A DNA stretch of 64,000 bases from Austwickia chelonae (GCF_003391095.1 NZ_CP031447.1:3534001-3598000); one strand, 5' to 3'. Counted from the stretch's first letter, positions 30,532 through 40,205 are shown. Made by a program: numbers and translations. The notes: generated by a model not told the origin, from the sequence alone.

Positions 30532-32598
30532 ATGGCGCGGCTTGCAAAGATCATCGTGTTGGTAACGGCGCTCTACATGGCCTTCGCCGTTCTCTGGAAT
30601 GGTGCCAGGGACCCTTATTTAGGGCTCGATTTAGCGCTCTACGGTGCGGCTGACCGTCCTGCGGAGCTGATAGGAAAAGCGTGGCCCGCGGAGGAGATGT
30701 CGCGGTGGTCCGAGCAGTTCAACGTGGATGTCGTGGCAACCGGAACACCTGCAGATCCTGGGAAAATCGTTGGCTTTCCGGCACACAGCGGCTCGACCTT
30801 TGATCAGTGGCTGCGTGACGGCTACCCATGTCTGAGGGCGCCTTGTGTCACGCGGGTGCTGTCGCTCAAGGAGCATCCGGAGTCCTTGAGGGACTACGAA
30901 GTGGGCGTATCGAGCTTGGCGTTCATCGGGCCTGATTCACACCGCGCAGCAGGTGTGGCAAGGAACCATTTCGAGGCGCTGGGATGGCGAGTCGGCATCC
31001 AGGAACTCAACGGTCCGCGCGTGTGGCTGGCGCAGTTCCGCATTCTCTTTCTTCCTGCTCTATCCGCTGTCGTGCTCCTGCTCTTCTTTCTCGCGGCAGG
31101 TCATACGTTGGCCCGGAGCAAGGAGGTGGGAGTCCATGTGTTGCACGGGAAGTCTCGCCCGCAGGTGGCTGTTGCTCATTGTTTGACCTGGGTGGTTCAC
31201 ATCGGAGCTGGGTTCGCGGTTGTCGAGCTCGTTGCCTTAGCTGTCTTCTGGCTACTGTGGCAAGGTCATTTCTTCGTGTATTTCACGGTCTTCTTCGCCG
31301 TCCTCACTGTGGGGCTGTCGATGACTGCCATCACCGGGCTTCTCTTGGGGCATTACCTGCTCTCCCTGACCAGCGTCGTGGAGGCGATCAACGGCAAACT
31401 CCGGTTCGGTCCTTCGATATTCCTGGTCTATATCGCTCGATCCATGGCTATCCTTGCCGTCGGCGTCCTGTCGTTGAGTCTGGCTGTCAGCGCCGGCAAG
31501 ATTGCTGCCGGAAGATCTCTCCTGCAAAACATGGGCAGTCTTGACGCCTACAGCTCGTACGGGGTGAACACCGGTGCTACCGACGACAAGGCCGTGGCTC
31601 GCCAGGCCGCCGCCCAGCTGACACCACTGTTCCGAAGCGGGGAACTCCTGTTGACGCGATGCCAGCCGTCCCTCTACTACCAGCCCGCCGATCGATCCGG
31701 GATAGAACTTCGCTCCCAGGACACCGCTCTGGTTCTCGAAGCCAATGGCGCCTATCTCGCGGACTTTCCGAGGCGATTCGTCGATGGCCGACAGATGGAT
31801 CCCGAGCGGGACCTCCCTGATTCAGAGATGTCCGTCCTTTTTCCGGAAGGCACACCCACAGAGCTGAAAGAGAACATACGCGCCTATATCAGCAATCTCC
31901 TGTTTTCAAATGGCAGCTTGGGTCATGTGGACGGCTGGGTGACTACCGCTGTGCCCGTGCGTGAGTTCGAAATCCAGCGCGGCTCCACCAGCCCGTGCGC
32001 GATGGGCTCCCTGGTCAATGCGACCGATCCGATCATCGTCGTCTTCCCGTCGCAATTCGAGCTGGGTGAGGATTTCGTCTTCGGGGGTGGAGGGCGCATG
32101 CTCTTGAAAACTTCTGACATCGACCACATCACATCAGTGGCCCCTGCTTTCCACAGTGGGGTCGCGGAATACAGGTCCCTGAAGGTTGGGCTGGAGCAGG
32201 AAATTCCACTCTGGGAGGCTGGCCTGTACCGAGGCTTCTTCGAACTGGGTGTTTATGCATTCTTGTTACCCTTGTCCGCTATCGCAATAGCGCTGATGTA
32301 CTCTCGGCAGAATAAGCAACGGATCGCAATCCAGGGCCTGTCGGGGCGCCCATTCAGAGAGATGTGGCCGTTACTTGTCATCTTGGATGCTGTGAGCCTT
32401 GTTGCGGTGTTGTGGGCTGCACGCCCCACCGAAGCAGCAACCGTGGATCAGTTGACGACCCTCGGGGCACTTGCGTTGGGTGCCCCCACGCTGCGCTTCG
32501 CGACTGTGGTCGCTGTTCTTGCCTTGGTCTTCGCTGTTCAGTATTCGGTGCTTTACATGACTCAGCGCCGACTCGTGATGAAGCGGTCGGCAGCGTGA
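30532..32598 (+). CDS. Bacteriocin-associated integral membrane protein (DUF1430/FtsX-like)
   Basis: A protein of 688 residues. It has one N-terminal membrane helix (IIVLVTALYMAFAVLW), then a large extracytoplasmic region, a bundle of helices at about 170-310 (LFLPALSAVVLLLFFLAAGH and following), a second outside region of about 240 residues, and three C-terminal helices from about 568 (LGVYAFLLPLSAIAIALMYS). This is the arrangement of the membrane proteins that accompany lactococcin 972 and resemble FtsX/MacB permeases. With the ATPase downstream it forms a complex thought to give immunity by removing the peptide from the membrane. Start ATG 30532 has only a weak ribosome site. Confidence 0.82.
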   Translation: MARLAKIIVLVTALYMAFAVLWNGARDPYLGLDLALYGAADRPAELIGKAWPAEEMSRWSEQFNVDVVATGTPADPGKIVGFPAHSGSTFDQWLRDGYPCLRAPCVTRVLSLKEHPESLRDYEVGVSSLAFIGPDSHRAAGVARNHFEALGWRVGIQELNGPRVWLAQFRILFLPALSAVVLLLFFLAAGHTLARSKEVGVHVLHGKSRPQVAVAHCLTWVVHIGAGFAVVELVALAVFWLLWQGHFFVYFTVFFAVLTVGLSMTAITGLLLGHYLLSLTSVVEAINGKLRFGPSIFLVYIARSMAILAVGVLSLSLAVSAGKIAAGRSLLQNMGSLDAYSSYGVNTGATDDKAVARQAAAQLTPLFRSGELLLTRCQPSLYYQPADRSGIELRSQDTALVLEANGAYLADFPRRFVDGRQMDPERDLPDSEMSVLFPEGTPTELKENIRAYISNLLFSNGSLGHVDGWVTTAVPVREFEIQRGSTSPCAMGSLVNATDPIIVVFPSQFELGEDFVFGGGGRMLLKTSDIDHITSVAPAFHSGVAEYRSLKVGLEQEIPLWEAGLYRGFFELGVYAFLLPLSAIAIALMYSRQNKQRIAIQGLSGRPFREMWPLLVILDAVSLVAVLWAARPTEAATVDQLTTLGALALGAPTLRFATVVAVLALVFAVQYSVLYMTQRRLVMKRSAA

Positions 32599-32635
32599 AC
32601 CTCACCCAAGACCCTGCTTCGTGGAAGAGGCATCA

Positions 32636-33301
32636 ATGTTGAATGTCGAAGGCCTCTGCAAATCATTTGGAGAGCGGTCACTCTGGTCGGACCTTTCCTT
32701 CTCGGTCGCGCCCGGCACGATGGCGGCGATCACGGGGAGAAGCGGCACGGGCAAGACCACCCTCTTGAATTGCCTCGGTGCCATCGACCACCCGTCGTCC
32801 GGTTCGATCTGGTGGAAAGGCGAAGACCTGTGCACGCTGAGTGAGCGCCGCCGTCGCCTGCTGCGCCGTCGTGACCTGGGCTACCTTTTTCAGGACTACG
32901 CACTCGTCGACAACGAATCGGCGGATACCAATATCGGTTTCGCGGTGACGCCCCCATGGCCGTGGGCGCGAAAGAAGTTTCCTCGGCAACTCGCGCGTGT
33001 CGGGCTCGAAGACATCGGCTCGAGGCCGGTGTATCAGCTGAGCGGAGGCGAGCAGCAAAGAGTGGCCATGGCTCGTGTCCTGGCGAAGCAACCAACTCTT
33101 GTTCTCGCGGACGAGCCGACCGGAGCGCTGGACGAGAAGAGCGGTGAAGTCGTGGTGAGTCTGTTGCGCGAACTCGCCGACGACGGAGCCGTGGTGGTGA
33201 TCGCTACCCACCAGGACAGCGTGCGGTTGGCCTGCGATGAGTGGCTGGATTTGGATGCCATGGCGTCACTAGCAGGCTCGGAGGACCGACATTCGGACTG
33301 A
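32636..33301 (+). CDS. ABC transporter ATP-binding protein of the bacteriocin locus
   Basis: A protein of 221 residues from ATG 32636, five bases after GGAAGAGG; an upstream GTG at 32621 lacks a site. All ABC motifs are in place: Walker [11 protein letters not shown]-loop LFQDYALV, signature [16 protein letters not shown], Walker [13 protein letters not shown] and the H-loop ATHQD. It is of the MacB/LolD type that works with FtsX-like membrane proteins, here the 688-residue protein just upstream. Confidence 0.93.
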   Translation: MLNVEGLCKSFGERSLWSDLSFSVAPGTMAAITGRSGTGKTTLLNCLGAIDHPSSGSIWWKGEDLCTLSERRRRLLRRRDLGYLFQDYALVDNESADTNIGFAVTPPWPWARKKFPRQLARVGLEDIGSRPVYQLSGGEQQRVAMARVLAKQPTLVLADEPTGALDEKSGEVVVSLLRELADDGAVVVIATHQDSVRLACDEWLDLDAMASLAGSEDRHSD

Positions 33302-33309
33302 AGGTACCT

Positions 33310-33600
33310 GTGAAGAAAGGGATCGAAGTGGACTGGACCAAGGTCATCGTCGAAGCAGTTGCCTTCCTCGCAGTTGCCACCCTCGGAGCTCTCGTCGGCG
33401 CACTGGCCATGAGACGCCATCCTGCTGCGAGCAACGGTCGGGGACGAAGCCAAGAAATCGTCCTATCAGTGATCACGGCGTTCGTCGTGACTGAGATATG
33501 GGCCCAGTTCAGCCACATGGTGCGCTTCAGCATCGTGACGCTTCTGATCTGTTTCAGCGTTGCCTTCGCCACGACGCTCATGCAAATCAGACGCGCCTAG
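33310..33600 (+). CDS. Small membrane protein closing the bacteriocin operon
   Basis: A protein of about 96 residues from GTG 33310, with GAAGG ahead; GTG 33328 with AAAGGGA is also possible. It has two or three hydrophobic segments ([54 protein letters not shown]). No family is recognised. Position directly behind the ABC genes suggests a role in immunity or transporter assembly. Confidence 0.65.
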   Translation: MKKGIEVDWTKVIVEAVAFLAVATLGALVGALAMRRHPAASNGRGRSQEIVLSVITAFVVTEIWAQFSHMVRFSIVTLLICFSVAFATTLMQIRRA

Positions 33601-33692
33601 CCGCAATACCGTTCAGTGAGCTGGAGATTTCATGCCGACGAGCGTTCCGTGATGTGAAACATCCCCTTGCCCCAGTGAGTACGGCGTCCTCC

Positions 33693-33714
33693 CAGTCTTG
33701 GGCACCCAAGACTG
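33693..33714. terminator. Hairpin downstream of the bacteriocin operon
   Basis: CAGTCTTGGG and CCCAAGACTG form a 10-bp perfect stem with a two-base centre. It stands about 90 bases behind the last gene of the bacteriocin operon and has no T run. It probably limits read-through. Confidence 0.5.
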
Positions 33715-33957
33715 CCACCCATACCCTCAACAAGAACCAACTACTTAACGTTGCCGACACCAGAGGAGCCATCAACGTCCAAGAACAACCCACCTGATCA
33801 ACGAAATGGCCGAGATTCAGAATGCTGTCTACCGTTCCGGGCTGCACGCCCGTACGCCCCGCATCCGAACGGCAGCGCGAGCCGTGCGAGCATGTGCGCC
33901 TGTTCTGCGCCGCCCGCCAGGGGGCGGACTTGCCAGGTCGACCCCGAGGAGTCCGAC

Positions 33958-34803
33958 ATGCCAGCCAGCGTCGAAGTGGTCCGCTACACCGCGTTCGCCA
34001 CTGATCCCAGCCTCGGCAACCCGGCCGGCGTCGTGATGGACGCCGCCGGATTGTCGTCGAAGGAGATGCTGGCGGTCGCCGCAGAGGTGGGCTACAGCGA
34101 GACAGCCTTCGTCACTGGCCCGATCGACGACAACGGGAGCTTCCCCCTCCGATATTTCTCGCCCTTGGAAGAAGTCACCTTCTGCGGCCACGCCACGATC
34201 GCCACCGCCGCTGCCCTGGCAGAGCACGTCGGCATCGGCACCTACACGGCGCAGATCGCGGCGGGCCCCGTCATCATCGAAGCCGCCCGGACCAGCGATG
34301 GCCCCCGGGGCAGCTTCGACAGCCCACCCACCGGCACCCTTGACCTCCCCCAGGATCGGCTCGCGATCTTGCTCGACTGTCTCGGCTGGGACAGCGCCGC
34401 GCTCGACGCCTCCTGGCGCCCCGGGGTGGGGGTGTGCGGCAACCAGCACCCCGTCCTCGTCGCCCGGTCCGTCGGCCAGCTCGCGCACTTCAGCTATGAC
34501 TTCAACCGCCTCCAAGCGGTATCCAGGGAATTCAACTGGCAGACGATCCAGATCGTCGCGCGCACCGGTGAGGGCACCTGGCGGTCGCGTAACCCGTTCC
34601 CCCTCGGCGGCGTCGTCGAGGACCCCGCCACCGGGTCGGCCGCGGCTGCCTTCGTCGGTTACCTGCGCGCGCAGGGCGAGCTAGGCGAGGGCGACCGCCT
34701 CATCATCGACCAAGGCGTAGAGATGGGTCGCCACAGCCGCATCGAGGTCGACGTTCTCGCTGATCGAGCCCGTATCTCGGGCGTCTGCTCCGCCCTGGCC
34801 TGA
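33958..34803 (+). CDS. PhzF-family isomerase
   Basis: A protein of 281 residues from ATG 33958, with GAGGAG seven bases ahead; longer frames upstream lack family similarity. Landmarks are VVRYTAFATDPSLGNPAGVV, GYSETAFV with the catalytic glutamate, LRYFSPLEEVTFCGHATIAT, NPFPLGGVVEDPATGSAAAA and the final RISGVCSALA. PhzF proteins fold like diaminopimelate epimerase and isomerise small amino-acid-like substrates. No other phenazine gene is nearby, so this is most likely a housekeeping or unknown isomerase. Confidence 0.9.
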   Translation: MPASVEVVRYTAFATDPSLGNPAGVVMDAAGLSSKEMLAVAAEVGYSETAFVTGPIDDNGSFPLRYFSPLEEVTFCGHATIATAAALAEHVGIGTYTAQIAAGPVIIEAARTSDGPRGSFDSPPTGTLDLPQDRLAILLDCLGWDSAALDASWRPGVGVCGNQHPVLVARSVGQLAHFSYDFNRLQAVSREFNWQTIQIVARTGEGTWRSRNPFPLGGVVEDPATGSAAAAFVGYLRAQGELGEGDRLIIDQGVEMGRHSRIEVDVLADRARISGVCSALA

Positions 34804-34824
34804 CCCTGAGCATGCCCAGCTGAC

Positions 34825-35283
34825 CTAGCCGTTTGCCGCCTTGCTGGCCGCATCGAGTCGAGCGGACAGGCCCTGCAGGCCCTTGCGGATCAATGCGCCG
34901 TAGCCGTCGTCGCCGAGTGCATCCTGGTGTGCCAATCCTTGCTCGAGCTGGGTCCGCGCGTCCTCGAGGCGTCCTTGGCGCAGGTATCCGTCGCCGAGGT
35001 TGAGGTGCAGGCTCGGTGCCATGCCTCGGGCATGAGCAATCCCGACTGCTGCGAGATCCGTGTCGGCGACATGGGCGTGGTTGGCCAGCGCCTGCTCGTC
35101 CCAGGCGACCTCGGCGTCGAGGTCCGGCTCGAGGTCGGCGAGGTAGTGGGCGATGACGCAGCGTTGGGCGTGGTCACTCTCGACCGTCTGGTCCCAGCAC
35201 TCCTTCAGCGCTGGCCTGTCTCGATCCCGGTTCCCGTTCAACGAAAGTCCCACAGCCGCCGTGATGTCGTCCCAAGTCGCCAT
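34825..35283 (-). CDS. Tetratricopeptide-repeat-like protein
   Basis: A protein of 152 residues. The second half has TPR-type helices (GMAPSLHLNLGDGYLRQGRL, EDARTQLEQGLAHQDALG), and the first half has acidic helices (DLEPDLDAEVAWDEQALANH). Such proteins are protein-binding scaffolds; the same architecture is common as a stand-alone protein in actinobacteria. It is transcribed toward the PhzF gene. Function is unknown. Confidence 0.75.
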   Translation of the reverse strand: MATWDDITAAVGLSLNGNRDRDRPALKECWDQTVESDHAQRCVIAHYLADLEPDLDAEVAWDEQALANHAHVADTDLAAVGIAHARGMAPSLHLNLGDGYLRQGRLEDARTQLEQGLAHQDALGDDGYGALIRKGLQGLSARLDAASKAANG

Positions 35284-35443
35284 GACCGCACAGTACTAAC
35301 GGGCGAAGGCGGTCGTCTTGAACAGATCGGACGTCATGGGAAGGACAGGGTCACCGTCCGACGCGGAGTTGCGGCGAACCACAGGCGCGTTTATGCCGCA
35401 TACCAAGTGTGTTTGTGCGAACTTCGCTGCATCTCGACAACTA

Positions 35444-37915
35444 TCAGTAGTTGGTCGCCATATTGGTGAAGCGGCTGTAGTGGCCCTGGAAGGCGACGGT
35501 GATCGTCTTGGTGGGGCCGTTACGGTGCTTGGCGACGATGATGTCGGCTTCGCCCTCGCGGGGGGAGTCCTGCTCGTACATGGATTCGCGGTGCAGCAGC
35601 ATCACCATGTCGGCGTCCTGCTCGATGGAGTTGTGGACGGCGATGCCGTCGGCGATGAAGTTGTGCGCCCCGAGGACGGTGGCGTCGTACACCTCTTCGA
35701 CTCCGTCCAGCTCGATCGATTCCACCACGTCCCACATGACGTCGTTCACGGCTTCCAGGTCGAGCCCGTCGCCGTCGAGGCAGGCCGCGATCTGGGGCAG
35801 CGCCTCGTCGTCCTGCCCACCGCCGGCCAGCGCCGTCGCGACCCGGCCCCAGGCTCCGTGGGAGACCGCCCCGGACGTCGTCTCCGCCTCAGCGAGTTTC
35901 ACCGCCCGGATCTCCCCGGTGTCTGCGGCGTCCATGGCCGGGGCCTCTGTGCCAGGAGCCCCCACCATCTCGGTCACCAAAGCGTCCGCCGTCACCACTT
36001 CAGTGGTCACTGCAGTCGATTCCCGCACGATGTCCAGCAGTCGCAAAGCGTCGACAGCGGCATCGCCGTCGATACCGATCTCCTGGAGGAACCGGCGCTG
36101 GCAGTCGACGTCGACGATGTCGAGCATCCACCCGGTCTCGTCGCCGACGAGCTGTCCGGTGATCCCGAAACGGCACAGCAGGAGAGTCACCCGGTCGAGC
36201 AGCCCCCGGTTGGTGGCGAAACAGAAGATCTGACCGCCTGCGTGATCCTCCGGGAGCATCACCCCACCGGCAACAGTGAAGAAAGCGCGCAGGAAGAGTG
36301 CGATCTGACGTTTCGGCAGGTGGAAGACCGCCTGCGGGATCACCGCATCCGGCGAAAAGGCGCACAGTTGAGCGGCCGCCGCGACGTCTTCGTCCTGCCA
36401 GCTGTCATCGCACCGTGTCGGCGCCGAGATGTGGCGAGGAACCGCAAGGCGCTGACCCGCCCGTAGATCGCCCAAGGCCTGCCAGCCGTCGAAGGTCAGG
36501 AAAGGGTGGTTCTCCGTGGCGCGGACCGTCCGCCCGGAAGCGGTCGTCAGCCGGAAGACCGGCCGCGCCCCCGTGGGGAAGGCATGGGTCATCAGACGCG
36601 GCACGTAACGCAGGGACTCGTCCAAGGCCCAGACCGGGATGTCACGGGCGCCGGAGACCACCAGTTCGGCGATGGAGACCTCGGCGCCGGTGTCGGCCCG
36701 CAGCACTCTGGTGTCGCCGGTCAGACAACCCGACTCACGCAAGTCACTGACCTGGGGTTTTTTGTCGGTGCGTTGTTCCGGCCCACGGTTCAGCTGGGAA
36801 AGCGCGATGACCGGCACTTCCAGCTCCTTGGCCAGCAGCTTCAACGCACGGGAGAATTCGGAGACTTCCTGCTGGCGGCTCTCGACCCGTTTGCCGGAGC
36901 TCATCAGCTGCAGATAGTCGATCACGATGAGTTTGAGGTTGTTGCGTTGCTTGAGCCGACGGCATTTCGCGCGGATCTCCATCAGCGACATGTTCGGTGA
37001 GTCGTCGATGAACAGGGGTGCGGTGTCGAAGTCCGAGGCGAGCCGGGCGAGTTTCTCCCAGTCCCGGTCCTCGAGTTTTCCTCGGCGGACCTTGGACAGG
37101 TTGATGCCGGCTTCGGCGGAGATCAGACGCATCGTGATCTCCGAACGGCTCATCTCCAGGGAGAAGATGACGGCGGCCTGCTTGTGCTTGATCGCAGCCG
37201 CCCGCACGAAGTCCAGCGCCAGAGTGGACTTTCCGACTGCCGGGCGAGCAGCGATGACGATCATCTGACCGGCGTGCAACCCGTTGGTGAGTTCGTCGAG
37301 TTCAGCGAATCCCGTAGGTACTCCGGCCATGTCACCGGAAGCACCCCCGGCGGCCTCGATCTCGTCGTAGGTGGGCTCCAGGAGGTCGCGCAGCAGGTGG
37401 TAGTCCTCCGAGCCACGCTTGTCGGCGACGGCGTAGACCTCGGCCTGAGCAGCATTGACGATCTCTTCGACGTCCCCTCCACCCTGCCCGTAGCCCATCT
37501 GCACGATGCGGGTGCCGGCGTCGACCAGGCGACGCAAGGTGGCCCGCTCAGCGACGATCTGGGCGTAATACCCGGCGTTGGCCGCCGTGGGCACCGAGGA
37601 GATGAGCTGGTGCAAATAGGACTGCCCACCGATCCGGGTGAGCTCGCCCCGTTTGGTCAGCTCATCGGCGACGGTGATCGCGTCGGCCGGTTCGCCACGA
37701 CCGTACAGGTCGAGAACCGCGTCATAGATGAGCTCATGGGCCGGACGGTAGAAGTCGGTTCCGCGGAGGGTCTCCACACAGTCCGCGATGGCGTCCTTGG
37801 AGAGGAGCATCCCGCCGAGGACGGATTGCTCGGCGTGGACATCCTGGGGTGGCATCCGGTCGTCCGGGCCGCCGCTGGACGAGGCGAACTGTTCCTCGAG
37901 TTCAGAAAGCGACAT
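35444..37915 (-). CDS. dnaB: Replicative DNA helicase DnaB containing an intein
   Basis: The precursor is 823 residues from ATG 37915; removing the intein leaves about 457, normal for DnaB. DnaB is the hexameric 5'-3' helicase of the replication fork. The N-terminal domain (PPQDVHAEQSVLGGMLLSKD) is followed by the RecA-like motor: GLHAGQMIVIAARPAVGKST (Walker A near 228), FSLEMSRSEITMRLISAEAG, LIVIDYLQLM (Walker B near 331), and LSQLNRGPEQR. The intein interrupts DLRESG / SIEQDADMV, a conserved loop near the arginine-finger region and a known DnaB intein site. The AAGGAG site is about 14 bases from the ATG, which is long. Splicing is needed for function. Confidence 0.95.
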   Translation of the reverse strand: MSLSELEEQFASSSGGPDDRMPPQDVHAEQSVLGGMLLSKDAIADCVETLRGTDFYRPAHELIYDAVLDLYGRGEPADAITVADELTKRGELTRIGGQSYLHQLISSVPTAANAGYYAQIVAERATLRRLVDAGTRIVQMGYGQGGGDVEEIVNAAQAEVYAVADKRGSEDYHLLRDLLEPTYDEIEAAGGASGDMAGVPTGFAELDELTNGLHAGQMIVIAARPAVGKSTLALDFVRAAAIKHKQAAVIFSLEMSRSEITMRLISAEAGINLSKVRRGKLEDRDWEKLARLASDFDTAPLFIDDSPNMSLMEIRAKCRRLKQRNNLKLIVIDYLQLMSSGKRVESRQQEVSEFSRALKLLAKELEVPVIALSQLNRGPEQRTDKKPQVSDLRESGCLTGDTRVLRADTGAEVSIAELVVSGARDIPVWALDESLRYVPRLMTHAFPTGARPVFRLTTASGRTVRATENHPFLTFDGWQALGDLRAGQRLAVPRHISAPTRCDDSWQDEDVAAAAQLCAFSPDAVIPQAVFHLPKRQIALFLRAFFTVAGGVMLPEDHAGGQIFCFATNRGLLDRVTLLLCRFGITGQLVGDETGWMLDIVDVDCQRRFLQEIGIDGDAAVDALRLLDIVRESTAVTTEVVTADALVTEMVGAPGTEAPAMDAADTGEIRAVKLAEAETTSGAVSHGAWGRVATALAGGGQDDEALPQIAACLDGDGLDLEAVNDVMWDVVESIELDGVEEVYDATVLGAHNFIADGIAVHNSIEQDADMVMLLHRESMYEQDSPREGEADIIVAKHRNGPTKTITVAFQGHYSRFTNMATNY
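35630..36727 (-). other. DnaB intein, 366 residues, with decayed homing endonuclease
   Basis: It starts with CLTGDTRVL (Cys1, block A) and has block B RTVRATENHPFLTFDGW with the T-x-x-H. It ends in block F VYDATVLGAHNFIADGI and block G AVHN, followed by Ser as first residue of the C-extein. All residues for protein splicing are present. The middle has IALFLRAFFTVAGGV where a LAGLIDADG helix would be, but the catalytic acid is lost. The second half is an alanine/glutamate-rich stretch with no endonuclease motif. So it should splice but no longer home. Confidence 0.92.
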
Positions 37916-38772
37916 ACCGCTGAACCACGCTCCTTTCCCCTTGGTCGTCCACTGATGGGCACACATTCGAGACTTCTTGTGTCTCAGTCTCTTTCGGCCG
38001 ACCGACAACGCTGTGACCTGCGTTTTCACGCGGGAGCCACGGGCGATGGCACTGATCGACACGAAAGCGTCACGCCTGTTTGAAGGTGCGGACAAGACAC
38101 GCTAGGGCGATAACACACCTGCACTCAAGAACACCTGTGGGTAACGCTGTGGACAACTTGGGGATAAGTAGGTTCAGATCGGTGGAGAACGCCCGCAAGG
38201 TGTGGATGAAGCTGGGGACAAGTGCGGCAATCCGCCACTGCTCGAGCCACTGACCGGCATGTATACGAGAAGTAGGCTGTTGAACAAAAAAGGTCGACCT
38301 CAAGCCAGCTATCTGAGATGAATAATCTTGCCATTCGAGAGAGAGCCGCACCGGGACGACTCAGGGACGAAACTGAACGGCCGCCTGTTTAGCTCCATGA
38401 CAGATATCCCCATCACGCTGTGGATACAGCTGTGGACAACCGGCTTACCCTCCTGCGCGGACCAGCCGAAAGAGTCACCGCAGGCCACTTCCCACACTCA
38501 CACGCTGGGCCTTTGCCCTCTTGGGTCAAGAACACGTCAAATGTCCAGCTCACAGCCTTCTTGGGGATAACTCGCCGGTAGTAGCACCGACAGAACATGG
38601 ATCACCACAGCAGGAAGACTGCTCCACGGGAAATCGAGCATCCACTTGTCGACAGCAATGCGTACAACGCTCCCGATATGCGCAAACATCATTCACCAAT
38701 GAAATTTTCCTGGTGGCAGAACACGCTGGCTCCTCACCCCGCCTTGCCGGATCACCCACATAGACTTCACCG
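37916..38772. other. Long intergenic region upstream of dnaB
   Basis: About 850 bases lie between divergent dnaB and the MATE exporter gene. No gene is convincing. The right two thirds hold a series of DnaA-box-like nonamers, described separately. It must also contain the promoters for both flanking genes, which I could not place with confidence. Confidence 0.5.
38136..38570. promoter_or_regulatory. Cluster of DnaA-box-like nonamers
   Basis: Reading on the plus strand, TGTGGACAA (complement TTGTCCACA, the high-GC actinobacterial DnaA box) occurs exactly at 38148-38156 and 38431-38439. Near matches are TGTGGGTAA 38136, TGGGGATAA 38159, TGTGGATGA 38201, TGGGGACAA 38213, TGTGGATAC 38419 and TGGGGATAA 38562. 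All are in the same orientation. This could bind DnaA for control of dnaB, or titrate DnaA. Confidence 0.65.
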
Positions 38773-40122
38773 GTGAATGCCGACGCGCCCACCGAGAAGA
38801 CCCCTCACAGAGCGGTCATCGCCCTCGCGCTGCCGGCCTTCTTCACCCTGATCGCCGAACCACTCTTCCGGCTGGCCGACTCAGCCATCGTCGGACACCT
38901 CGGCACCACACCCCTCGCCGGGCTCGGTATCGCAGGAGCCGTGCTCTCTACCGCAGCAGGCGTCTTCGTCTTCCTGGCCTATGGAACCACCGCGCTGGTC
39001 TCCCGCATGCTCGGCGCGAAAGACACCCGCGCGGCCCTCGGTGCAGGCCTCGACGGCATCTGGCTCGCCCTCGTCCTGGGGCTCCTCACCAGCGCCACCG
39101 TCGCCCTCGCCGCCGAGCCGCTGTGCCAGCTGTTCAACCCCTCACCGGCGGTCCTCCACGAAGCCGCCACCTATTTGCGCATCAGCGCCCTCGGGCTGCC
39201 CGGCATGCTCCTCGTCCTCGCTGCGGCAGGCATTCTGCGCGGGCTCCAGGACACCCGCACCCCCTTGATCGCCACCACCCTCGGATTCATCACCAACGCT
39301 CTGCTCAACCTGTGGTTCGTCTACGGCCTCGGCCTGGGGATCGCCGGCTCAGCCTGGGGAACGGCCATCGCCGAGAACGGCATGGCCATCGGCATGCTCG
39401 CTGTCGTCGCACACCACGCCCGACACCACCACGCACCCCTGAGACCCCACCCCCGAGGAGTCCTGCGCGCCGCCGCCAACGGAATGCCGCTCCTCGTCCG
39501 CACCCTCTCCCTACGCGGGGTCCTCCTGCTGACCACCTGGGCCGCCGTCGCACTCGGCGATATCCCCCTGGCCGCCTATCAAGTGACCACCAGCATCTGG
39601 GCCTTCCTCATGTTCGCCCTGGACTCCCTCGCCATCGCCGGCCAAGCCCTCACTGGACGCTCCCTCGGCGCAGGCGACCGGACAGCAACCCGAACCACCA
39701 CCACCCTCATCTCCCGCTGGGGTGTCCTGGTCGGCATCGCCCTCGGCGCAGTCCTCCTCGCCCTTCACCGGCTCTTACCCGCGCTGTTCACCAGCGACCC
39801 CGCCGTCCACACCGCCATCAGCACCGCCCTGATCGTCATCGCACTGGGGCAGCCCCTCGCCGGGCTGGCCTTCGTCCTCGACGGCATCCTGATCGGTGCC
39901 GGTGACAGCATCTGGTTGGCTCGGACTCAGACGCTTCTCCTGGTCGGTTACGCACCACTCGCCGTCGCCATCCACCACTGGTCCACCACGCTGACCGGTC
40001 TCGGCCTGGACATCGCCACTGCCACACTCTGGGTCGCTTTCCTCGTCTTCATGGCCGTGCGCGCACTCGCCCTCCATCACCGAGCCGCCCGCGAGGAATG
40101 GATGGTCGTCGGCATCCACTGA
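38773..40122 (+). CDS. MATE-family (DinF-like) efflux protein
   Basis: A protein of 449 residues from GTG 38773. It has twelve predicted membrane helices in two halves, beginning IALALPAFFTLIAEPLFRLA with DSAIVGHLGTTPLAGLGIAG, the typical start of MATE exporters. AAGILRGLQDTRTPL in the first half and ALTGRSLGAGDRTATRTT in the second are also family marks. Members exchange drugs or small organics for sodium or protons. The start codon lies very close to the likely transcription start, with no clear ribosome site. It stands alone, ahead of a regulator on the same strand. Confidence 0.92.
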   Translation: MNADAPTEKTPHRAVIALALPAFFTLIAEPLFRLADSAIVGHLGTTPLAGLGIAGAVLSTAAGVFVFLAYGTTALVSRMLGAKDTRAALGAGLDGIWLALVLGLLTSATVALAAEPLCQLFNPSPAVLHEAATYLRISALGLPGMLLVLAAAGILRGLQDTRTPLIATTLGFITNALLNLWFVYGLGLGIAGSAWGTAIAENGMAIGMLAVVAHHARHHHAPLRPHPRGVLRAAANGMPLLVRTLSLRGVLLLTTWAAVALGDIPLAAYQVTTSIWAFLMFALDSLAIAGQALTGRSLGAGDRTATRTTTTLISRWGVLVGIALGAVLLALHRLLPALFTSDPAVHTAISTALIVIALGQPLAGLAFVLDGILIGAGDSIWLARTQTLLLVGYAPLAVAIHHWSTTLTGLGLDIATATLWVAFLVFMAVRALALHHRAAREEWMVVGIH

Positions 40123-40205
40123 CCGCCGCGACACGCCGAAGTACCCGACCGAGGACACGCCCGCCCCTGAACGCCCACCCTGTCCACCGGCACTACTGTG
40201 GCCGC

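Noticed and set aside
35318..36466. A 382-codon plus-strand frame across the intein
   Set aside because: Antisense shadow of dnaB with no motif; the intein and helicase motifs on the minus strand are decisive.
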